Part shown: positions 15,909 to 24,226 of the stretch, piece after piece | Layout of the letters: the number at the start of each line of letters is the position of its first letter | How positions within the stretch are numbered: position 1 is the first letter of the stretch | DNA from: JADJNW01 sp964523725 | GTDB lineage: Bacteria; Bacteroidota; Bacteroidia; Chitinophagales; Saprospiraceae | DNA length: 36,687 bases | NCBI GenBank assembly: GCA_964523725.1 | Contig: CAZGAU010000038.1 | Coordinates: 1 to 36,687 of the forward strand | Direction of reading: 5' to 3' | Notes under the pieces: model-generated | Databases searched by the model: none | The model's input: the letters and a program-made list of their open reading frames with translations, nothing else | What the model was told of the DNA's origin: nothing | Translations under genes and position numbers: made by a program

Positions 15909-16994
15909 ATGAATACTGTGAAAAGAATTCTGCTGGGATTAGTTGCAATTATGCTTGTATATGTTGCCATCGTCCTGATTCATGGCACGATCACCGATTT
16001 CCAGCCCGAAGCTGTCATACCTTTGGAAATCAAACACCCCTCCGATTCAACAGTGGTCGAAGATAGTGTGCTGACTTTCACCATCTGGAACGTGGGCTAC
16101 GGAGGTCTGGGCGCAGAGGCAGATTTCTTTTACGATGATGGTGGATTTTTATTTGCCGGTGGAAACATGGTGCGCCCCCCGCAGGATTTGAGCAAACAAT
16201 ACATCGACGGCTCTGCCGAATTTGTAAATACCATCCAATCCGACTTTTTCCTGTTCCAGGAAGTAGATGTCGATTCTAAACGCAGCTATTTTGTCAATCA
16301 ATTTGAGAAAATCCAGTCCAATCTACCGGATTACGCAGCCACTTTTGCCGTGAACTACAACTCTCCGCGGGTTCCCTTGCCTTTGCTGGAGCCCTGGCGA
16401 GCTTACGGAAAAACGCTAAGTGGACTGGGCACATTTAGCAAATACCAGCCAATGGAAGCCGTTCGGTATCAATTGCCGGGAAGCTTTGCTTGGCCAACCC
16501 GGATTTTCCAGCTCGATCGTTGTGCTGCTTTGCACCGTTTTAAGGTCAATAATGGCCAAGATTTGGTTGTTTTAAATATTCACAACTCCGCGCACGACAA
16601 AGACGGCAGTCTCAAACGCCAGGAAATGGCATTCATAAAAGATTTGGTTACAAAAGAATACGAACAGGGAAATTATGTGATCGCCGGTGGCGATTGGAAC
16701 GAGTGCCCGCCTTACTTTGAGTTTGACAGCTTTATGCCGGGGCAAGCTGGAGGGTATCATCAATACAACATTGATCCGGAGTTTCTACCCGCCGACTGGC
16801 AGTGGGTGTATGATCCCACTGTGGCCACCAACCGCAAAGTAGCCGATCCCTACCAATCGGGAGAAACCTTCGTCACCCTGATCGATTTTTTCCTGATTTC
16901 GCCCAATGTGCAAGTACTCACGGTCAAAGGCATCAACCAAAATTTCGCCATTTCTGACCACCAGCCAGTTTGGATGGAAATACAATTGAAGTGA
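15909..16994 (+). CDS. Membrane-anchored endonuclease/exonuclease/phosphatase family protein
   Basis: The 361-aa protein begins with a single hydrophobic segment (about 6-26, ILLGLVAIMLVYVAIVLIHG) that should anchor it with the body in the periplasm. The EEP fold is recognised by IWNVG (N61), FQEVD (E118, metal-binding), GGDWNECPP and the C-terminal SDHQPV. The family includes nucleases and phosphodiesterases such as sphingomyelinases, so the substrate is open. I chose the ATG at 15909: the frame extends upstream into dapB, but that would place a charged stretch before the membrane segment. Its stop codon abuts the stop of the next, convergent gene with no base between them. Confidence 0.78.
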   Translation: MNTVKRILLGLVAIMLVYVAIVLIHGTITDFQPEAVIPLEIKHPSDSTVVEDSVLTFTIWNVGYGGLGAEADFFYDDGGFLFAGGNMVRPPQDLSKQYIDGSAEFVNTIQSDFFLFQEVDVDSKRSYFVNQFEKIQSNLPDYAATFAVNYNSPRVPLPLLEPWRAYGKTLSGLGTFSKYQPMEAVRYQLPGSFAWPTRIFQLDRCAALHRFKVNNGQDLVVLNIHNSAHDKDGSLKRQEMAFIKDLVTKEYEQGNYVIAGGDWNECPPYFEFDSFMPGQAGGYHQYNIDPEFLPADWQWVYDPTVATNRKVADPYQSGETFVTLIDFFLISPNVQVLTVKGINQNFAISDHQPVWMEIQLK

Positions 16995-18419
16995 TTACTC
17001 CAGTTCAGCGATTTTTTCCATAAGCCAGCCATGACTGGCGACGTTTTTGGCGGTTTCCACTTCGGATTTTATTTTTTGGACGGATTTTTTATCCCCAGGC
17101 ACAAGCTTGGTGAGTTTTTTGGTATATTTTATAAGCTCTGCAAAACTCTGCCTCCTGGAAAGAGGGATATCCTTATGACGATTCAGATAAGTTCGGAAGC
17201 TTTCAAAAAGAGAGTATAATGGTTCAATTTCATCTGTTTCATAATAAGTCAGCAATAACATTACTTTTGAGTTGAGGTTGTAGGAAAAATCTTCAAAAAC
17301 CACCTCTTGCAGTAGCTGAATAACCTCGTCATATTTTTTCTGATAGAAATAGACTTGAGCGAGATTATATTTTACGGCGTTATCTCTGAATGATTCGGGT
17401 AAGTTATGCTGGTATTCATTAATGAACTGCTCCGTCCAATCGTATTCTCCAATCCTGAGCGCAACCGTAGTAATATTTCTGAAATACCAGGGAGACAAAA
17501 AGCCATCAGCAATAATGATCTTCTTCTCCAACAACACTTTGTACAACAAAAACAATTCATTCACGAACTTCTGATTGCTCTGATTAATTTTTCGGACACA
17601 ATAATTCTGGGCATAAGTGTACATCTCCGTAGCCTCTTCAATCGGGAAAAGGAGTGCGTATTGATCCAACAGTTGTTTTAACAGGAAGTAGTGCGATTCA
17701 TCCTCTGGATCTGTAATGGTTTGATAAATCTGGAAATAGATACTAACAGCAGGAATATCTTCAAAATGGTGCGTGTTATTTGCAACAAATTCGATGATTT
17801 CATTCTGTATAAGGATATTATACTGATGCGCTACAACATTGTGCCGACTGAGGATGCTGCATAAGATTCTTAGTTTCTCCGAAATATAGAAATAGTCAAG
17901 ATTATTGGAAATGCTTTCAAAATTGGATTTTTCATCTCTCTTGGTTTCAAAATCCGCTAAACGATAGTAATTATTTTCAATCGAATAATTGTAGTAGTAA
18001 AATGCGGAAGATTTGTGCGCGTAGTCCTGGCTAAACCTGCGAGCTGTTCTAACACTACTGTTGTAAAGTTTTTCGATTTTCTTCTCGGTGACCGCTTGTA
18101 TCAAATGGCTTGCCTGTTGCAGGTGATCCCGGTCATAAATCTGTTGACAAAGAAATGCTTCAATCAGTTTGGTCAGGTCGGAAATGTATTTCCTAAAACG
18201 TACGTCGTCGTAAGGAACGTCTAAATCCAGCTTTTGCCAAATATCTTCCTTTTCGAGCGGACACTCTTTTCCATTATTCTGATCGGCTGTTAATAAATCA
18301 AAAATTTTGATAATGGTCTCATCCCGATTGAAGTATGGCGATTGCAAAAACTTTCGGCATCGGTTTTGCTCGTATTTGTCGAATTGTTCTAAAATTGAAT
18401 ACAATTTGCTATTGCGCAT
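16995..18419 (-). CDS. Conserved hypothetical helical protein
   Basis: I do not recognise a named domain. The 474-aa protein has no signal peptide or membrane segment and is rich in charged and aromatic residues, with repeated helical pairs suggestive of TPR-like packing (for example AVKYNLAQVYFYQKKYDEVI, about 365-385). Its start, MRNSKLYSILEQFDKYEQNR, then KFLQSPYFNRDE, resembles proteins I associate with Saprospiria genomes; that is recollection, not a search result. I chose the ATG at 18419; an in-frame TTG two codons upstream (18423-18425) is the alternative. A cytoplasmic scaffolding role is possible but unproven. Confidence 0.7.
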   Translation of the reverse strand: MRNSKLYSILEQFDKYEQNRCRKFLQSPYFNRDETIIKIFDLLTADQNNGKECPLEKEDIWQKLDLDVPYDDVRFRKYISDLTKLIEAFLCQQIYDRDHLQQASHLIQAVTEKKIEKLYNSSVRTARRFSQDYAHKSSAFYYYNYSIENNYYRLADFETKRDEKSNFESISNNLDYFYISEKLRILCSILSRHNVVAHQYNILIQNEIIEFVANNTHHFEDIPAVSIYFQIYQTITDPEDESHYFLLKQLLDQYALLFPIEEATEMYTYAQNYCVRKINQSNQKFVNELFLLYKVLLEKKIIIADGFLSPWYFRNITTVALRIGEYDWTEQFINEYQHNLPESFRDNAVKYNLAQVYFYQKKYDEVIQLLQEVVFEDFSYNLNSKVMLLLTYYETDEIEPLYSLFESFRTYLNRHKDIPLSRRQSFAELIKYTKKLTKLVPGDKKSVQKIKSEVETAKNVASHGWLMEKIAELE

Positions 18420-18546
18420 ATCCAAAGAATTTTCTTATCTTAGCGGTGCGAATCTTTTTTTCGCAAATAAAGTTACGACACGAATAAGAATAAATTCACA
18501 AATTGTGAAAAATGGGTGATTTAAAAGTTGCACAAGCTTTAAACGA

Positions 18547-18580
18547 TTGCTTTTAAATCAAGGTATCTAGGATAGGTTTT
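18547..18580 (+). promoter_or_regulatory. Weak promoter candidate for the T9SS protein
   Basis: TTG (18547-18549) is followed after 23 nt by TAGGTTTT (18573-18580), one mismatch from TAnnTTTG. It would give a leader of about 90 nt. The rest of the 18,426-18,678 gap shows nothing clear. Confidence 0.3.
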
Positions 18581-18678
18581 TTTTCACAATTTAGAAACTA
18601 TGAGAAACGTTTTTCGATGAAATAGAATAGAAAAGCCACGAACATTATTTAGAATAGCAATGACAAAATCCACGAACC

Positions 18679-21156
18679 ATGAATGTATTTTTACGAAAGC
18701 AATTTTTATTATTCGTACTACTGGCATCTTCGCTCTCGCTATGGGGGCAGGTAGTCACAGTGAGCCTGCAAACGGATCAAGGACAGCCAGTTAGAGACAC
18801 CTTTACCTCGGTGTTTGCACCTCAGTGGGGTACGCCAACTCCCTCCAACGGTAATGCCGTCTGGAACAAAATATCTTCAACTAAATATGAATTAACCTAC
18901 ACACCAAACAACGGCTTTATTGGAAGTGACCATTTCAAAATAGCTTACTCTCCTACATCACTCAGCGCTTACATCAGGGATTACAAAATCGAAGTACGTG
19001 CCGCCCAAATAATTGCCAACCACGATTATGCCTTTGGTGCTGAAAATGCTACGATTTCGGTTGATGTACTAGGCAATGATGTAAGTACTAATGGAGTCAA
19101 GCAATTAAAAGTGATTCCGCTTGCCAATAATGGTAACGCAACTTTTCAGCCCGGATCGAATACGATCGAGTTTACGCCGAACCCTGGCTTTGAAGGAATC
19201 GCTTATATCAACTATGTAGTTTGCAATGGTGCAGGACTTTGTGATAATGGTACCGTGACCATCCAGGTTCTGGGAGATAATGCCAATGTAAGCGATACGC
19301 TTCAGATTTTTACCAAAAAGAATAACCCGCAAACGATTTTAATTCCGAATACCTTTCAGGTGATTAATCAACCTACAAACGGTACCTACGTTGCGACTGG
19401 AGATGCGCCGCAATACGTGCCCAATCAGGAGTTTTCAGGCAAAGACTATATCCAGTTCCGCAATGGCAATGTAACCAAGACAGTTGAGGTAATAGTCCTT
19501 GATGTTGAAGCTAATATGATGGCTTTCGACGATGAGGCTTATACTTCACCCGAAAGCGCTATTGAAATAAACGTACTGGAAAACGATCTGTACGGCTACG
19601 ATTCGGGCTGTTTTAATATTCAAGCTCAGCCCCAGTCCGGTATGCTCGAAGTATATGACGGTATTGTGATCTACAAGCCAGCTCCGGGCTTTGAAGGTGT
19701 GGACTGGTTTACCTACTCAATCAACGCTCCGGGTTGCGGTGCCGAAGAAGAAATAGCAACTGTTTATGTATATGTAAGCAATTTCGAGCCGTCTCTGACC
19801 AAGTTCTTTATGTACACGCCCAAACGCACGCCGCTGGTGATTGGTAATAATGTGCCGATCTCCAATTTCATGTATAAAATAAAGGCGCAAGGCGCGCTGG
19901 GTAAAGCAATCATTCTTGAAGGAGAAAGAGATACCATTATTTATGGTCAAACCATTACCGGTAAAAATCTAATCATTTATTCTCCCAATAACAATGTAAA
20001 CTCCGGCGTAGATGAGTTTGAAATTACTTATTGTGTGTTAAATGATGCGGGCGAGTGTGCTTATGAAAAATCCATCAAAGTAGAAATCGAAATTCTGGAT
20101 TTAAGTCGCCCAAATAATAACCCTTCTTGTGTAGATGACTGTATTTGGCCCGGTGATACCAATCGCGACGGGGTTGTCAACATGGAAGACCTTTTGCCGA
20201 TCGGTGTTGGCATGGGGGCCGTTGGTTCTCCTCGTTCAGATGCTGATCTTTCTGTATGGTATGGCCAATACGGTAATGACTGGAATGCCGAAGAAGGAGA
20301 TTTGAATTTCAAGCATGTGGATACCGATGGTGATAGCATCGTTACTGCTTTTGATACCACAGCGATTAGCAGCTTTTATGGCTATACACACGACCTGACT
20401 TCCAAGAAAATCCCATTTTATAAATACGAAATCCGGTTGGAGGGTGATGTGTTCTTCAATCCAGGAGACCTAGTAGAACTGGATATGATCCTGGGCAGTG
20501 AGCAAGCCCCGGTGGTTGATTTGTACGGATTTACTTTCCCGTTTAACTATGAACCGCTGATTTTCAAGAAAGAAAGTGTAGAAATTGAATATTCGCCATC
20601 AAGCTGGTTAGGTTATAATTCACCGATCCTGCAGATGTCTCAAAATGACTTGAGAGGTTCGGTTGAAACCGGATTCACCCGTACAAGTGGATTGGCAGCC
20701 AGCGGCTTTGGCATGATTGGCAAGGTTAGATTTGTTGTCGTAGAAGATATAAATGGTATTAGGCTTGGAGATGATCCGCTGACTATTACCGTTGGAGGTG
20801 GCACTTCCATTGCATCCAACAGTGGCGGGCAGACCTTCGGTATGAACATTCAGCCGTTCCAGCTTCACATCATTGCAAAGAGCGAAGAAGAAATCGAAAA
20901 TACCCCGCTGACAGAAGATTTGGTAAAAGTTTATCCGAACCCGGCGCAAAGTTTATTGAACGTACACTTGAACGGTGGACAGGAATTTGAGCAGGTGATC
21001 GTTTACAATATGACTGGTCAGGTGGTGTATAACTCTGGTAAAACGTTGGCAAGAAGAACTCAATTCGATGTGAGCCGTTTGCAAAATGGCATCTATGTCT
21101 TGAGTGTAGTAACGCCCAAAGGAGTGGTTAACAAGAAATTTCAAGTACTCAGATAA
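18679..21156 (+). CDS. T9SS-exported surface protein with Ig-like repeats and a dockerin-like calcium module
   Basis: The 825-aa protein has a signal peptide ending near Gln24 (SLSLWGQ). Ig/cadherin-like repeats of the Big_9 type follow at about 30-107, 112-198 (ANHDYAFGAENATISVDVLGND) and 280-357 (FDDEAYTSPESAIEINVLEND). A dockerin-like pair of calcium loops follows: DTNRDGVVNMED from D493 and DTDGDSIVTAFD from D548. A beta-rich domain spans about 580-735. The last 75 residues are a type IX secretion tail, starting at VYPNPAQSLLNV (751) and ending NKKFQVLR, so the protein should be exported through T9SS and attached to or released from the surface. An adhesin or structural role is likely; no catalytic motif is seen. 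Confidence 0.88.
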   Translation: MNVFLRKQFLLFVLLASSLSLWGQVVTVSLQTDQGQPVRDTFTSVFAPQWGTPTPSNGNAVWNKISSTKYELTYTPNNGFIGSDHFKIAYSPTSLSAYIRDYKIEVRAAQIIANHDYAFGAENATISVDVLGNDVSTNGVKQLKVIPLANNGNATFQPGSNTIEFTPNPGFEGIAYINYVVCNGAGLCDNGTVTIQVLGDNANVSDTLQIFTKKNNPQTILIPNTFQVINQPTNGTYVATGDAPQYVPNQEFSGKDYIQFRNGNVTKTVEVIVLDVEANMMAFDDEAYTSPESAIEINVLENDLYGYDSGCFNIQAQPQSGMLEVYDGIVIYKPAPGFEGVDWFTYSINAPGCGAEEEIATVYVYVSNFEPSLTKFFMYTPKRTPLVIGNNVPISNFMYKIKAQGALGKAIILEGERDTIIYGQTITGKNLIIYSPNNNVNSGVDEFEITYCVLNDAGECAYEKSIKVEIEILDLSRPNNNPSCVDDCIWPGDTNRDGVVNMEDLLPIGVGMGAVGSPRSDADLSVWYGQYGNDWNAEEGDLNFKHVDTDGDSIVTAFDTTAISSFYGYTHDLTSKKIPFYKYEIRLEGDVFFNPGDLVELDMILGSEQAPVVDLYGFTFPFNYEPLIFKKESVEIEYSPSSWLGYNSPILQMSQNDLRGSVETGFTRTSGLAASGFGMIGKVRFVVVEDINGIRLGDDPLTITVGGGTSIASNSGGQTFGMNIQPFQLHIIAKSEEEIENTPLTEDLVKVYPNPAQSLLNVHLNGGQEFEQVIVYNMTGQVVYNSGKTLARRTQFDVSRLQNGIYVLSVVTPKGVVNKKFQVLR

Positions 21157-21163
21157 AAGAAAA

Positions 21164-21217
21164 GGGGTACCGAATAAAAATACAGATTGAAAAAATTTTG
21201 TTCTGTACCCCGATTTT
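21164..21217 (+). terminator. Terminator after the T9SS protein gene
   Basis: GGGGTAC (21164-21170) pairs with GTACCCC (21205-21211), and GAA/TTC extends the stem past one mismatch. The sequence GATTTT follows. The loop is long (about 26 nt) but contains its own ACAGA/TCTGT pairing. It lies 7 nt after the stop codon. Confidence 0.6.
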
Positions 21218-21271
21218 CATAATATTGTAGAAGCTTAATTCGTTCAGAACACTGACATTCATTGATTTATT

Positions 21272-21295
21272 CATATTCGTGGAATTATAATCATT
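21272..21295 (+). repeat. Diverged first copy of the 3-copy box
   Basis: The stretch reads CATATTCGTGGAATTATAAT then CATTG. It aligns with the two identical boxes at 21554 and 21715 (shared TTC-TGG-ATTATAA pattern) and, like them, lies just upstream of an intrinsic terminator. Confidence 0.45.
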
Positions 21296-21303
21296 GCTAG
21301 TGA

Positions 21304-21333
21304 GTCGCACATCTAATGTGCGGCTTTTTTTTT
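21304..21333 (+). terminator. Intrinsic terminator of unit 1
   Basis: GTCGCACAT (21304-21312) pairs with ATGTGCGGC (21316-21324) around the loop CTA, with one G-U wobble, followed by nine T at 21325-21333. It begins 8 nt after the diverged box copy. Confidence 0.85.
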
Positions 21334-21452
21334 ACTTATTTTCAACCTCTTTTTATTGATTTTTCTCACAAAAAAGTCATCCTCTTCCCTAAATCAAAAG
21401 GTTTAAACAAAATATTATTTATTTATTTTTTCACAAAAATGTTTTTTTGTCC

Positions 21453-21483
21453 TTGTATCTCTGTGCAAAAAGTTGAATATTTG
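21453..21483 (+). promoter_or_regulatory. Promoter candidate for intergenic RNA unit 2
   Basis: TTG (21453-21455) is followed after 20 nt by AATATTTG (21476-21483), one mismatch from TAnnTTTG. A start near 21,490 would produce an RNA of about 140 nt ending at the terminator at 21,630. Confidence 0.45.
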
Positions 21484-21553
21484 TATCGTGAATGTGAGAG
21501 AAAGGTGGAAGTGAGCAATGTTCCGGCAAATAGAGCTGGATAGATCAACTTGA

Positions 21554-21575
21554 GGATATGTTCATGGGATTATAA
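21554..21575 (+). repeat. 22-bp direct repeat, copy in unit 2
   Basis: The box starts GGATATGTTC and ends GGATTATAA. It is identical over 22 bp to 21715-21736, 161 bp away, and precedes a terminator hairpin by 11 nt. Confidence 0.85.
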
Positions 21576-21586
21576 ATTTATTGGTA

Positions 21587-21630
21587 GAAAGTCGTCCTGC
21601 CAATTTTTATTCAGGGCGACTTTCTTTTTT
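21587..21630 (+). terminator. Intrinsic terminator of unit 2
   Basis: GAAAGTCGTCCTG (21587-21599) pairs with CAGGGCGACTTTC (21612-21624), 13 pairs with one G-U wobble and a 12-nt loop, then six T (21625-21630). Confidence 0.88.
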
Positions 21631-21714
21631 GTAATTCCAGATAAAATATAAAGCCGAAGTCAGCAGAGAAATGGAATTTCAAGAGTAACAGTAAATGACT
21701 TCGCCAACAATTTT

Positions 21715-21736
21715 GGATATGTTCATGGGATTATAA
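21715..21736 (+). repeat. 22-bp direct repeat, copy in unit 3
   Basis: Identical over 22 bp to 21554-21575, and followed 11 nt later by a terminator stem, the same spacing as the other copy. Confidence 0.85.
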
Positions 21737-21747
21737 TTATTCGTACA

Positions 21748-21778
21748 GGTCGCGTCGAAAATGGCGCGACCTTTTTTT
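21748..21778 (+). terminator. Intrinsic terminator of unit 3
   Basis: GGTCGCG (21748-21754) pairs with CGCGACC (21765-21771) around a 10-nt loop and is followed by seven T. It is 10 nt from the end of the convergent minus-strand gene and could act in both directions. Confidence 0.85.
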
Positions 21779-21788
21779 ATGCATTTTT

Positions 21789-22985
21789 TCAAGCAAGTGC
21801 CTGCTCCAGATCAGCAATGATGTCCCGAGCATTCTCAATACCCACCGATAGCCTGACCAGCCCATCCGTAATACCGTTTTGCAAGCGAATTTCCTTGGGA
21901 ATATTGATATGCGACATCGAAGCCGGATGCAGAATCAAGGTATCCGCATCGCCTAGCGTAGGCGCCAGCGTACAAAACTGAATTTTATTCATAAAGTCAA
22001 TCCCTGCCTGCAAACCATCCCGTAACTCAAAGCTCAGCATACCGCCAAAATCGCGCATTTGTTTCTTCGCTAATGTATGGTCAGGATGCGAGGGAAGCCC
22101 GTTATAATTGACCCGCGATACTTTGGGATGTTTTTCCAGAAATTCTGCTACTGCTAAAGCGTTTTGGCTATGGCGATCCATCCGCAATTCGAGGGTTTTC
22201 ATACCATTATGCACCAACCAGGCATCCCAGGGATTGCAATTGGTACCGGCCAGTTTCATCGTTTGCCAAATTCTTCCGGTCATCAATTCCATATCATGTC
22301 CAACTAAAGCACCGGCAATAGAATTGCCATGGCCATTCAGAAATTTAGTGGTGGAATGTACAATGTAATCCACCCCGAATTGAAAAGGTTGCTGTAAATA
22401 CGGCGTGCAAAAAGTATTATCCACTACACTGATACGATGGTATCGTTTTGCAATTTCAGCCAATGACTCCATATCCACGCAGGCCATAGTGGGATTGGCA
22501 GGCGTTTCAAAATAAAGCATTCGCACCGAAACGTCATTTTTAATAATGTCTTCCACCTTGTTTAAATCCTTCAGATCGGTGAGAATCGTTTCAATACCCA
22601 TCGGTTGGAAGACTTTTGTAAACAACTCCGTAGTGCCCCCGTACAAGTTGCCCTGTGTCAGGATTTTATCACCCGTTTTCAGTAGCGCGAATGCCAGCGT
22701 AGAAATAGCAGCCATTCCGGAGCTGAATAGGATCGCTTTTGCTTCAAGGTTCAAACCGTGTGCTTCCAGCATGGCTATTTTATCGGCAACGGCTTCAATA
22801 GTAGGGTTTCCGTAGCGACTATAAACGTGCCCCTGTTCTTTCCCGGTAAAAATATTAATCCCCTGATCGATTGATTCAAAGGCGAACGAAGAAGTGGCAT
22901 AGATCGGCAGCACGTGCGGCTCGGTTGTTTTTTTGCTCGGTAATTCGTGGACACACAAAGAACCGAAACCAATTTTATTCTGCAT
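21789..22985 (-). CDS. PLP-dependent Cys/Met metabolism enzyme (cystathionine gamma-synthase/lyase or methionine gamma-lyase type)
   Basis: The 398-aa protein belongs to the gamma-family of PLP enzymes of sulfur amino acid metabolism. Seen are YSRYGNPT (Y56-T62), FSSGMAA (88-93), NLYGGT with the active-site tyrosine Y115, FETPANP, D189 in VVDNTF, and the Schiff-base lysine K214 in HSTTKFLNGHGN. Characterised methionine gamma-lyases have a cysteine two residues after this tyrosine; here it is glycine (YGG, G117), as in cystathionine gamma-synthase. FETPANPTM is nevertheless lyase-like. The exact reaction is therefore open between cystathionine synthesis or cleavage and methionine breakdown. 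I chose the ATG at 22985 (MQNKIGFGSL); a longer frame would add 17 hydrophobic residues unlike the family. Confidence 0.85.
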   Translation of the reverse strand: MQNKIGFGSLCVHELPSKKTTEPHVLPIYATSSFAFESIDQGINIFTGKEQGHVYSRYGNPTIEAVADKIAMLEAHGLNLEAKAILFSSGMAAISTLAFALLKTGDKILTQGNLYGGTTELFTKVFQPMGIETILTDLKDLNKVEDIIKNDVSVRMLYFETPANPTMACVDMESLAEIAKRYHRISVVDNTFCTPYLQQPFQFGVDYIVHSTTKFLNGHGNSIAGALVGHDMELMTGRIWQTMKLAGTNCNPWDAWLVHNGMKTLELRMDRHSQNALAVAEFLEKHPKVSRVNYNGLPSHPDHTLAKKQMRDFGGMLSFELRDGLQAGIDFMNKIQFCTLAPTLGDADTLILHPASMSHINIPKEIRLQNGITDGLVRLSVGIENARDIIADLEQALA

Positions 22986-23046
22986 TGTTTCTAATATTTT
23001 GAACGATGATAAATAAACAAGGAACCAAAAAAACAAAAAAAGTTCA

Positions 23047-23076
23047 TTGCGAAGTAGGAAACTTCCGTTATTTTTG
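23047..23076 (+). promoter_or_regulatory. Promoter of the rluD cluster
   Basis: TTG (23047-23049) is followed after exactly 19 nt by TATTTTTG (23069-23076), a perfect TAnnTTTG box. Transcription should start near 23,083, about 50 nt before the chosen rluD ATG. This is the best-matching promoter in the window. Confidence 0.7.
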
Positions 23077-23131
23077 TTAATTCAACTTAAGCCCTTCCGG
23101 TAGCGCGAAGCCGGTGAAAAAGACTTCGAAC

Positions 23132-24226
23132 ATGCAGGAAGATAAAAGACTAAATGATGACCCCTACTCCGACGAGTTCTACGACCAACAAGATATTCGC
23201 GTAGATCCGAAGCAATCCCCTATTCGTATAGATAAATTTCTGATGGATCGGATCGAGCATGCGACTCGTAATCGTATCCAGAATGCCATCAAATCCGGTT
23301 CTATTCTGGTTGACAATAAAGAGGTTAAGCCCAATTTTAAAGTCAAACCGGGGCAAACCATTTCCGTAGTTATTCCGCGGCCACCGGGAGAAGGCACCGG
23401 TGTTATTCCGCAACGACTTCCACTCGATATTCGCTATGAAGATGATGACTTGCTGGTGCTTCACAAACCAGCCGGTTTGGTGGTACATCCTGGTGTCGGG
23501 CATCATCGGGGGACGCTCGTCAATGCACTCGCTTATTATTTTGGGAAGAATAACCTCCCTGTCATGGATGGTAATTTCCAGGATCGCCTGGGCTTGGTAC
23601 ATCGGATTGATAAAAACACCTCCGGGTTGCTGGTCGTTGCTAAAAGTGACTATGCGATGAATCACCTTGCCAAGCAGTTTTTTCATCATACCATTGAAAG
23701 GACATACTACGCACTGGTATGGGGTGAGCCGGAAGAAAATGAAGGTACCATCCGGGGTAATGTGGGCAGGCACCCGCGGTTCCGGCAACAATTTACCGTT
23801 TTTCCGGAGGGAGATGCCGGCAAGTGGGCTGTGACACATTATAAAGTCCTGGAACGAATGTATTATGTGAGTCTGGTACAATGTAACCTGGAAACCGGCC
23901 GCACGCACCAGATCCGGGTACATATGCAGCACATCGGGCACCCGCTGTTCAACGATGAGCGCTATGGCGGCGACCGGATTGTAAAAGGCACTATATTTTC
24001 AAAATATAAAGAATTTGTCGAAAGTTGTTTTACCATCATGCCCCGACATGCGCTGCATGCCAAGTCACTGGGATTCGTACACCCTGTAACGGGTAAAGAA
24101 ATGTATTTTGAAGCCGATTTGCCGGCTGATTTTGAAAATGCGCTCAAAGAATGGCGAAATTACATCGAAGGACGTAAGGCAGCTTTAGACAAGAATGTAA
24201 AAGAATGGCAAAAGACCAACAGATGA
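23132..24226 (+). CDS. rluD: RluD-type 23S rRNA pseudouridine synthase
   Basis: The 364-aa protein isomerises uridines in 23S rRNA. After an acidic N-terminal extension of about 25 residues comes an S4 RNA-binding domain (about 31-85, IRIDKFLMDRIEHATRNRIQ) and then the RluA-family catalytic domain (about 100-320). The catalytic aspartate is D160 in LVHRIDKNTSGLLVVAK, and TGRTHQIRVHMQHIGHPLFND is the second landmark. I chose the ATG at 23132; an in-frame GTG at 23114 would add six residues. The stop overlaps the next gene's ATG by 4 nt (ATGA), which implies coupling. RluC-type specificity is possible, but the S4 domain and length fit RluD. Confidence 0.9.
   Translation: MQEDKRLNDDPYSDEFYDQQDIRVDPKQSPIRIDKFLMDRIEHATRNRIQNAIKSGSILVDNKEVKPNFKVKPGQTISVVIPRPPGEGTGVIPQRLPLDIRYEDDDLLVLHKPAGLVVHPGVGHHRGTLVNALAYYFGKNNLPVMDGNFQDRLGLVHRIDKNTSGLLVVAKSDYAMNHLAKQFFHHTIERTYYALVWGEPEENEGTIRGNVGRHPRFRQQFTVFPEGDAGKWAVTHYKVLERMYYVSLVQCNLETGRTHQIRVHMQHIGHPLFNDERYGGDRIVKGTIFSKYKEFVESCFTIMPRHALHAKSLGFVHPVTGKEMYFEADLPADFENALKEWRNYIEGRKAALDKNVKEWQKTNR

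Larger units (their letters stand above)
21490..21630 (+). ncRNA. Candidate small RNA, unit 2
   Basis: This roughly 140-nt stretch lies between a promoter candidate and a strong intrinsic terminator and contains no credible ORF. It holds GAAGTGAGCA at 21508-21517, echoed by GAAGTCAGCA in unit 3, and a 22-bp box (21554-21575) identical to one in unit 3. Recurrence of box plus terminator suggests duplicated small RNA genes. The 5' end is estimated only. I do not recognise a known RNA family. Confidence 0.4.
21650..21778 (+). ncRNA. Candidate small RNA, unit 3
   Basis: CGAAGTCA (21655-21662) pairs with TGACTTCG (21696-21703), enclosing a smaller GAAAT/ATTTC hairpin (21668-21680). The 22-bp box follows at 21715-21736, then a strong terminator. 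No clear promoter is visible and no credible ORF is present. The layout parallels unit 2. The 5' boundary is a guess. Confidence 0.35.

Noticed and set aside
21316..21543. 75-aa plus-strand ORF in the intergenic gap
   Set aside because: It starts inside a terminator T-run, is low complexity (Phe-rich) and ends inside a candidate small RNA; no ribosome binding site or homology seen.
23150..23941. 263-aa minus-strand ORF opposite rluD
   Set aside because: Long but antisense to a clear RluD with S4 and HRID motifs; its peptide has no recognisable domain.
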